64,000 nucleotides of DNA from contig JALRIN010000012.1 of NCBI GenBank assembly GCA_023255415.1, positions 3,900 to 67,899 of the forward strand, written 5' to 3'. The DNA comes from Cypionkella sp. Lineage in GTDB: Bacteria > Pseudomonadota > Alphaproteobacteria > Rhodobacterales > Rhodobacteraceae. This document shows, one piece after another, positions 59,115-64,000 of the stretch (its first letter is position 1; each line of letters opens with the position of its first letter). A model generated the notes under the pieces. The model saw nothing but the letters and a program-made list of their open reading frames with translations, was not told where the DNA came from and searched no databases. A program made the translations under genes and the position numbers.

Positions 59115-59636
59115 ATGAGGCGCGACCTACGAAGAAATACGAAAATTGTGGGCTGGCTTTTTGGCAGCACAATTGTTTGCTTCACCTTCTTCAGCCTTGA
59201 CGTGACAATTGATCTTTTTGAACATCTTAAAATTGGTATGGGCTATTCGGGCTTCGAGCTGACACATCTGATTTTCGAGGGCATCAGTGTTATCACCTTA
59301 GGGGGGTGCATGTTCTTGTTGTTTGATTACCTTGAAAGGCTCAGAAACTCGGAGCAAGACGCAACTGAATCTTTGACGGCGCTGCGGAGTGACTTTGACG
59401 GGTTGCTTCAGCAACGCTTTGAACAGTGGGACTTTTCGTCTGCCGAGCGCGATGTTGCTCTTTTGATGTTAAGAGGCTTGAGCATGACGGAAATCGCAGA
59501 GCTTCGGGAAACCCGTTCTGGGACAGTGAAGGTTCAGGCCCATAATGTTTTTAAAAAGTCAGGTGTAAACTCTCGGGTCGCTTTTACGTCCTTGTTTATG
59601 GAAGAGTTCATCGACCTTGGCGCAACCACAAAATAA
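59115..59636 (+). CDS. Membrane-anchored LuxR-type transcriptional regulator
   Basis: 173 aa from the ATG at 59115 (GAGGG upstream; a longer frame to 59076 has no site). Two transmembrane segments (about 10-30, 44-66), a short coiled linker (RLRNSEQDATESLTALRSD), then a LuxR-family helix-turn-helix (WDFSSAERDVALLMLRGLSMTEIAELRETRSGTVKVQAHNVFKKSGVNSR, about 105-155). No receiver domain. Such membrane HTH proteins occur near secreted-repeat genes in marine Rhodobacteraceae, and this gene is divergent from the tandem-repeat gene, so it may control it. Cotranscribed with the tiny lipoprotein gene that follows. Confidence 0.8.
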   Translation: MRRDLRRNTKIVGWLFGSTIVCFTFFSLDVTIDLFEHLKIGMGYSGFELTHLIFEGISVITLGGCMFLLFDYLERLRNSEQDATESLTALRSDFDGLLQQRFEQWDFSSAERDVALLMLRGLSMTEIAELRETRSGTVKVQAHNVFKKSGVNSRVAFTSLFMEEFIDLGATTK

Positions 59637-59652
59637 AATAACGGAGACTAAA

Positions 59653-59769
59653 ATGAAAAAGACCATCGGACTGCTAGTACTGTTGTCGCTTACTGCCTGT
59701 GTGCAGCCATCAAGCAAGACAGGACCAATTGTTATCATAAAGCCAGCAAGCCAGAACTTAAATCAGTGA
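59653..59769 (+). CDS. Tiny lipoprotein (38 aa)
   Basis: Short gene beginning 16 nt after the LuxR-type stop, with ACGGAG as ribosome-binding site. MKKTIGLLVLLSLTAC is a textbook lipoprotein signal with lipobox LTAC (Cys16); the mature peptide is only about 23 residues (VQPSSKTGPIVIIKPASQNL...). Coding is supported by the ribosome-binding site, lipobox and the terminator-free operon context, but the small size makes this less certain. Possible entry-exclusion- or lysis-type lipoprotein, or a small regulator accessory. Confidence 0.6.
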   Translation: MKKTIGLLVLLSLTACVQPSSKTGPIVIIKPASQNLNQ

Positions 59770-59905
59770 GGCGAAGCTGATCTGTGAAGTTGTAAGGGCC
59801 TTACCTTTGACAACCACGCATTCAGAACTTCGATTGAGAAGCCTTGCCATCAAAGTCTCCAAGTCTGTACTGATTGAACAGCCCCGTTCGCATCCAGTCA
59901 ATGCT

Positions 59906-59972
59906 GCCTGTGGCACCCTCAAATTCATGGGTCGGTGAAACTGCCTTAGGTGGTTTGCCTCCACATATCCAA
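59906..59972. repeat. Imperfect direct repeat, copy B
   Basis: Partner of 57970-58036, same orientation, about 73% identical without gaps. It lies 59 nt from the 3' end of the integrase gene, while copy A lies 56 nt from the 3' end of the resolvase gene. On the minus strand it is inside a 79-codon frame (59758-59997) reading FGYVEANHLRQFHRPMNLRVPQ. Confidence 0.6.
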
Positions 59973-60031
59973 AGGAAAGAATTTCTTTCAAGCGCAAGAA
60001 AATGCCTGACGAGTCTTATGGGGCTAGTGTG

Positions 60032-61606
60032 TTAAGGTAAGTCCTGAAGCCAAGGATGCTTTATCTTGTTGATGACTTCTGAACGAACCCGCATTGAAGG
60101 TCCTTTGCCGTATCTACGGCCAGCAACATCGCCTTGTCCGTGGCCTGTTAGAAAGTCATTGATTTCCTTTGATACGCCAATATCACGAACAAAATCTTTG
60201 AAGTTCCCACGTAAGCTGTGGATTGCTTTGCGATCATCTTTCGTGACGGCTCTAATGATCGGCATAGCAGCTTTAGACGCCGCATTCTCGGCTTTTCCAT
60301 TTGTATCTAGCCGATATGAGAATAAGCGACCCTCCCCCCTGTTGCTCAGTAGTGGTTGAATGACTTTCGGGACGGGTATGTAGCGCGCACTGCTTTGGTT
60401 TTTTACCTTCACTTGCTCAATATCGCTAAGCAGAGAAAAGCATAATACATCCTCGAAGGTCGTGATGCGTTCCCATGTCATAAGCGCGACTTCATCAAGC
60501 CGCATTCCTGTCGTGATAAGGATTGAAAGCAAAAGGCGCTCTGCCTGACCCATTTGTTGCTTGAACAGGAGCGTTAGTTCGTCGTGTGACAATGGCAGAT
60601 AAGAACGTGTCTGCGTCCCATAACCTTTTAACGCGATGTCCGTCCAAGGTTGGTTAGGCAGGATGATCGATTTTTCTTCATTTCTTTTTGTTCCAGCATA
60701 CTTAAAGAGGCCGCGACCATATGAAATGGTGTCTTTGATAAGTGCATTTGAGCAGCCTTCAGCATCCATGAGGCGGGCCAACTCGATCGCGTGTACCCTG
60801 TCATAGGCTGTTATCGGAAGATCACCGATCTGCTGAATGATGCGTTGGCACGCCAATCTGCGCTTCCCATGTGTCTTTTTGTCAGCGCTAGCCCTAAGTT
60901 TTTCTTCTAAGTATGGACCTACTAGCTGTGAAAACAGCGGGGTGGTGATGGTTTTGCTTTCAATGCTTATTTTTCGAGCTGGCGTCTCAAGGTGTTCAAC
61001 TAAGGTTGAACCTAAACTGTCGTCGTTCTCAAAAAGCTGGGGGTAGTCGTTCGCTAGTTTTATCGCGGCGCGACTGCTTAGTGGCTTGGGTTCGCTTGCC
61101 GCGTAAATAGCTTCCCTCTGTTTATCAGGCAAAATGCTGAGGAGCTTTTCAGAGATCGAATAGCCTAACCCCGAGACCATGCCTGCAAGCGAAACGTAGT
61201 CACGTGCGACCCAATTCTCGATCGGCATGATTGGGCGTCCATCACTGGAAAATGCTCGCAATCCAAGTTTTGTAGTCTGCGTTCTGTCACCAAAAACAGT
61301 CACCTTGATCTCGCCTGAAGTATACCAAGTGCCGACGTCGATTCCCTCTTTTTCAAGGAAATATCTTAGACCTTCGATGAATGGATCAAGCCTGCTAAAT
61401 GCTGCGTTAAGTTCTCGGTGAATTGCAGGAATCTGAACTTGGACAGCTCGGCGATTTGCTTCTTTTCTATCGCTCAATCCAGTCGATTTACGTAAGCGTG
61501 GCTCGGAGAAAAGGTGTCTGATCTCTCTTGGAATGGCTACGGAAGCATAATACTTCCCCTTGCGTAAATGCAGTTGATGTGGATCGAATTGATAGGAAGA
61601 ATCCAT
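60032..61606 (-). CDS. Tyrosine site-specific integrase
   Basis: 524-aa phage/island-type integrase. The N-terminal part (about 1-60) HLRKGKYYASVAIPREIRHLFSEPRLRKSTGLSDRKEANRRAV is DUF6538-like; a SAM-like core-binding region (about 225-300) precedes the catalytic domain (about 330-515). Catalytic residues: Arg in ITTGMRLDEVALMTWERI, His-x-x-Arg in HSLRGNFKDF, His in LTGHGQGD and Tyr in GRRYGKG. All intact. The start lies 109 bp from the 3' end of a tRNA-Ser gene, the classical target, and the gene is AT-rich. No excisionase (RDF) gene is visible nearby. Confidence 0.93.
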   Translation of the reverse strand: MDSSYQFDPHQLHLRKGKYYASVAIPREIRHLFSEPRLRKSTGLSDRKEANRRAVQVQIPAIHRELNAAFSRLDPFIEGLRYFLEKEGIDVGTWYTSGEIKVTVFGDRTQTTKLGLRAFSSDGRPIMPIENWVARDYVSLAGMVSGLGYSISEKLLSILPDKQREAIYAASEPKPLSSRAAIKLANDYPQLFENDDSLGSTLVEHLETPARKISIESKTITTPLFSQLVGPYLEEKLRASADKKTHGKRRLACQRIIQQIGDLPITAYDRVHAIELARLMDAEGCSNALIKDTISYGRGLFKYAGTKRNEEKSIILPNQPWTDIALKGYGTQTRSYLPLSHDELTLLFKQQMGQAERLLLSILITTGMRLDEVALMTWERITTFEDVLCFSLLSDIEQVKVKNQSSARYIPVPKVIQPLLSNRGEGRLFSYRLDTNGKAENAASKAAMPIIRAVTKDDRKAIHSLRGNFKDFVRDIGVSKEINDFLTGHGQGDVAGRRYGKGPSMRVRSEVINKIKHPWLQDLP

Positions 61607-61714
61607 CTCTGGGGTCCAATCTGGGGTCCATTTTGGGTCCGAGAATGGGGACTTTCTTGCAATTGGTCAATAAAATAAGGAAAAATTAGATGCAGCTGAC
61701 TCACATCTGGCATG

Positions 61715-61804
61715 TGGCGGAGAGACAGGGATTCGAACCCTGGGTCGGCGCAAACCGACAACGGTTTTCGAGACCGCCGCATTCGACCACTCTGCCACCT
61801 CTCC
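61715..61804 (-). tRNA. tRNA-Ser (anticodon CGA)
   Basis: 90-nt class II tRNA on the minus strand. Acceptor GGAGAGG pairs with the 3' CTCTCC side; TTCGAATCC gives the T loop; the variable arm is long, as in tRNA-Ser. The anticodon CGA is at 61768-61770 (loop CTCGAAA) and reads UCG. The 3' CCA (61715-61717) is encoded. The integrase gene lies directly beyond the 3' end. No second copy of the 3' end (a candidate attR) was found in the window. Confidence 0.95.
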
Positions 61805-62028
61805 GTGTCATGGGCCTTGTAAGGGGCGGATTTAGCGAGGTCTTGGCGGGGTTGCAAGCCCGATTCCAGTCTATCGGGAAAGAGTTTTGCTATCCCTCAT
61901 GTGAAAGCCGGCAAACGGCCGGTCTAAGCACGCAAAAACGTGACCAATTTTGCCTAAATCGTCTCTTGGCAATGGCGTGACAAGAGCATAGCTCTGCGCT
62001 CGATCCCCCCGCTTGAAAGGCCCCCGTC

Positions 62029-62877
62029 ATGCTGCGCAGTCTTGTTGTTGTGCTTGGTATTTCGACAGGGTTTCTGCTGGTGGCGCCAAGCTTTGCGCAG
62101 ATGCAGCAAAGCCAGCCCGAGGCCGCACATTTGGCCGATCTGTTGGACATCACCGGCTTGATCGATGTGATGCGCATCGAGGGGCGTGAAAATGCCGTGG
62201 GGGTTGATAGCGATCTGCTGGGCGGGCAGGGCGGTGCGGCTTGGTTGGTGACGGTTGATAAGGTCTATGATCCGGTCAAGCTGCGCGCAAGCTTTGAGGC
62301 GGGTTTGGCGCATGAATTGGCGGGCGCGCCCGAGGTGCAGGCCGATATGGCGCGCTTCTTTGGCTCTGATCTGGGCAAGCGCATTGTGCAGCTTGAGGTG
62401 ACTGCGCGTCGCACCCTGCTGGATGACACTGCCGAGGCGGCCACCAAAGCGCTGTGGGATAAGGATTTTGCGCAGAAATCGCATCGCTCGCAGCAGATCG
62501 AGGCCTTTGCGCAGATCAATGATCTGATCGAGTCGAATGTAACGGGGGCGTTAAATTCCAATCTGGCGTTCTTTCGGGGCCTGTCGGCGGGCGGCGCCTT
62601 TGAGCAGCCCATGCCCGAAGACGATATGCTGGCGCAGGTCTGGTCGCAGGAAGCAGCCATTCGCGCCGATACCGCTGATTGGCTGTATCCGTTCCTGATG
62701 CTGGCCTATAAACCGCTAAGCAACGCCGAACTTGACCAATATATCGCCTTTTCCAGAACCAAATCCGGCAAAAAGATCAATGCGGCGATTTTTGCGGCCT
62801 TTGATTCCATGTTCGTGCAGCTTTCGGCCGAATTAGGGGCCTCGGCTGCGCGGATGATGTCGGGTGAAGATATCTAG
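62029..62877 (+). CDS. Periplasmic DUF2059-type protein
   Basis: 282 aa. Signal peptide MLRSLVVVLGISTGFLLVAPSFAQ. The mature protein is mostly helical with the DUF2059 pattern: HLADLLDITGLIDVMRIEG near the start, AGLAHELAGAPEVQADMARFFGSDLGKRIVQLEV, and FLMLAYKPLSNAELDQYIAFSRTKSGKKINAAIFAAFDSMF near the C-terminus. Many proteobacteria carry it as a secreted protein of unknown role. Stand-alone, 220 bp from the tRNA with a low-complexity gap. Confidence 0.75.
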   Translation: MLRSLVVVLGISTGFLLVAPSFAQMQQSQPEAAHLADLLDITGLIDVMRIEGRENAVGVDSDLLGGQGGAAWLVTVDKVYDPVKLRASFEAGLAHELAGAPEVQADMARFFGSDLGKRIVQLEVTARRTLLDDTAEAATKALWDKDFAQKSHRSQQIEAFAQINDLIESNVTGALNSNLAFFRGLSAGGAFEQPMPEDDMLAQVWSQEAAIRADTADWLYPFLMLAYKPLSNAELDQYIAFSRTKSGKKINAAIFAAFDSMFVQLSAELGASAARMMSGEDI

Positions 62878-63076
62878 GCGATTTGCCGGCGACAGCGCCT
62901 GTCAGGCTTGACAGTTTCGCCGCGCGGTCACATAAGCGCGCATCCCGACAAGGTGCGAATCTTGCCGGGCCTATTTTTCATGACGCTCCTTGGGGGCGCG
63001 CTGTTCGAAGGCGGGGAAACCCACGAACACCCAGACATGGGGGCCAAAGAACGCGGAACAAGAGAAGGAAAGACCC

Positions 63077-63532
63077 ATGTACGCGGTCCTTAAGACGGGC
63101 GGCAAGCAGTACAAAGTGCAGGCGGGTGACGTTCTGCGCGTTGAAAAGCTTGACGCCGTTGCTGGTCAAAAGATCCAGTTCAACGAGATTCTGATGGTTG
63201 GCGGCGAGACCGTTACCATTGGTGCGCCAATGGTTGCCGGTGCTGCGGTGCAAGCCGAAGTGATCGACCAGATCAAAGGCGAAAAGGTCATCCACTTTGT
63301 TAAGCGTCGTCGTAAGCACTCGTCGCAGCGCACCAAAGGCCACCGTCAGCACCTGACGCTGGTTCGTGTGACCGAAGTTTTGGCTTCGGGCGCTGAAGCC
63401 TCGGGCGTTGCTGCTGCAACCGGCACTGCCGATGCACGCCGCGCTGCTCATAACACCGCTGCGGCACCTGTTGTTGCCGAAGCTCCTGCGAAACCGAAGC
63501 GTGCTGCTAAAGCCGCTGCTGCGAAGGAGTAA
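63077..63532 (+). CDS. rplU: 50S ribosomal protein L21
   Basis: 151 aa. MYAVLKTGGKQYKVQAGDVLRVEKLD is the canonical N-terminus and KRRRKHSSQRTKGHRQHLTLVRVTEV the RNA-binding end of the core (about residue 105). The last about 45 residues (AAATGTADARRAAHNTAAAP...KPKRAAKAAAAKE) form an Ala/Lys/Pro-rich tail not found in E. coli L21 (103 aa) but frequent in alphaproteobacteria. Ribosome-binding site GAAGGA upstream. It is co-transcribed with rpmA (6-nt gap). Confidence 0.96.
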   Translation: MYAVLKTGGKQYKVQAGDVLRVEKLDAVAGQKIQFNEILMVGGETVTIGAPMVAGAAVQAEVIDQIKGEKVIHFVKRRRKHSSQRTKGHRQHLTLVRVTEVLASGAEASGVAAATGTADARRAAHNTAAAPVVAEAPAKPKRAAKAAAAKE

Positions 63533-63538
63533 TCCCCC

Positions 63539-63808
63539 ATGGCACACAAAAAAGCCGGTGGCTCATCCCGCAACGGTCGCGACTCTGCTGGGCGTCGTCT
63601 TGGCGTTAAGCTGTTTGGCGGCCAAGCCTGCATTCCGGGCAACATCATCGTTCGTCAGCGCGGCACCACCTGGTTCCCAGGTGAAGGCGTTGGCATGGGC
63701 GTTGACCACACCCTGTTCGCCAAAGTCGAAGGTCGCGTGACCTTCAAAAAGGGCTTTAAAGGCCGCACGTTTATTTCGGTTCTTCCCGTCGCGGAAGCTG
63801 CCGAGTAA
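63539..63808 (+). CDS. rpmA: 50S ribosomal protein L27
   Basis: 89 aa, standard length. AHKKAGGSSRNGRDSAGRRLGVKLFGGQ is the peptidyl-transferase-side N-terminal arm, followed by NIIVRQRGTTWFPGEGVGMGVDHTLFAKVEGRVTFKKGF. No N-terminal extension of the Firmicute type. It follows rplU in the conserved order. Two hairpins come directly after its stop. Confidence 0.97.
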   Translation: MAHKKAGGSSRNGRDSAGRRLGVKLFGGQACIPGNIIVRQRGTTWFPGEGVGMGVDHTLFAKVEGRVTFKKGFKGRTFISVLPVAEAAE

Positions 63809-63815
63809 GCCGAAC

Positions 63816-63864
63816 TTTTACAATTAGATTGTAAAAGGGGGATCGGCCGCAAGGCCGGTCCCCC
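63816..63864. terminator. Tandem hairpins downstream of rpmA
   Basis: First: TTTTACAAT (63816-63824) and ATTGTAAAA (63828-63836), perfect with a 3-nt loop. Second: GGGGGATCGGCC (63837-63848) and GGCCGGTCCCCC (63853-63864), 12-bp GC-rich stem with GCAA loop and no following T tract. The second may act as terminator or processing stop of the rplU-rpmA transcript. Confidence 0.6.
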
Positions 63865-63932
63865 TGCTCGTTTCCGGTCGCGGAGGCGGGTGTCTTGGGC
63901 AAGTTGCCCATCTGCGCTTCAAGGAGCGAAAA

Positions 63933-64000
63933 ATGGTACTAGATATGATTGCAGTTGCGTCTGAAGGTCAAATTGCTGCGGGCCGTTTTGTTTTGCGCCC
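63933..64000 (+). CDS. GNAT-family acetyltransferase start (cut by window edge)
   Basis: Only the first 22 codons are present: MVLDMIAVASEGQIAAGRFVLRP, the beta-1 strand region typical of RimJ/RimL-like GNAT proteins (…RLVLRP). AAGGAG lies 8 nt upstream. In this bacterial group a GNAT gene commonly follows rpmA. Substrate unknown because the rest is outside. Confidence 0.6.
   Translation, partial: MVLDMIAVASEGQIAAGRFVLR

Noticed and set aside
59758..59997. 79-codon minus-strand frame as a real gene
   Set aside because: Contains copy B of an eroded repeat, no ribosome-binding site and no start support; treated as a degenerate fragment.
61607..61640. TGGGGTCC repeats as an attachment site
   Set aside because: Short G/C-rich repeats near the integrase start; no matching copies on the far side of the element.
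62880..63076. L21 leader-type regulatory RNA before rplU
   Set aside because: GC-rich sequence with weak pairing only; no convincing conserved structure could be drawn by eye.

Overview
The window looks like chromosomal DNA of a Rhodobacteraceae-type alphaproteobacterium (Rhodobacter/Roseobacter/Paracoccus relatives). The evidence is high GC with G/C-rich third codon positions, a membrane-anchored CycM-type cytochrome c, a stand-alone complex I NDUFS4-like subunit, a YcjX/YcjF pair, HrpB, PuuD, BKACE and DUF4212/SLC5 acetate-type transport genes, an L21 with an Ala/Lys-rich tail, and start contexts typical of that group. This assignment is inference; no 16S rRNA gene is present.

Layout. 1-4.9 kb: yejF(partial)-yejE-yejB-yejA, a peptide ABC importer on the minus strand. 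5.0-15.6 kb: housekeeping genes (cycM, pheA, SRPBCC protein, nudC, a cpdB-like phosphoesterase interrupted by one in-frame TAG, HAD phosphatase, argE, ycjX/ycjF pair, truA, NDUFS4-like). 15.6-18.9 kb: a long intergenic inverted repeat, a near-match LexA box, uvrB, two small genes and a compact structured repeat. 18.9-20.1 kb: a lone AT-rich 382-codon gene whose C-terminal half looks like a nucleotide-processing (TIR/deoxyribosyltransferase-like) domain; it is the best candidate here for a poorly described, possibly anti-phage, effector. 20.2-35.8 kb: lepA, a copper-chaperone pair, rpmB, meaB, hrpB, puuD with a divergent LysR gene, a dipeptidase-BKACE-GNAT operon, a gap/N,N-dimethylformamidase-like pair and a TerB-like gene. 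35.9-41.5 kb: a yjbE/F/H-type exopolysaccharide module with a convergent beta-helix protein. 42-56.7 kb: a SulP transporter, then a co-directional acetate cluster (acsA, adk, DUF4212 plus SLC5 symporter, a cNMP/CBS/DUF294 protein, a small membrane protein, a response regulator and a membrane sensor-exonuclease fusion), a FAH-family hydrolase and a monomeric icd.

56.8-61.8 kb is an AT-richer mobile patch between a glycosyltransferase remnant and a tRNA-Ser(CGA). It holds a serine resolvase, a secreted Ser/Asn/His-rich tandem-repeat protein, a membrane-anchored LuxR-type regulator with a tiny lipoprotein gene, and a tyrosine integrase abutting the tRNA 3' end. Two 67-bp imperfect direct repeats (about 73% identical) bracket the cargo. 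61.8-64 kb returns to the core genome (DUF2059 protein, rplU, rpmA, start of a GNAT gene).

How the genes work together: the acetate cluster couples uptake (symporter), activation (AcsA, which makes AMP), AMP recycling (Adk) and probable adenylate or cyclic-nucleotide sensing (cNMP/CBS/DUF294 protein), followed by a response regulator whose only adjacent partner is a degenerate-kinase/exonuclease fusion. The yjb genes plus the beta-helix protein suggest surface polysaccharide export or modification.
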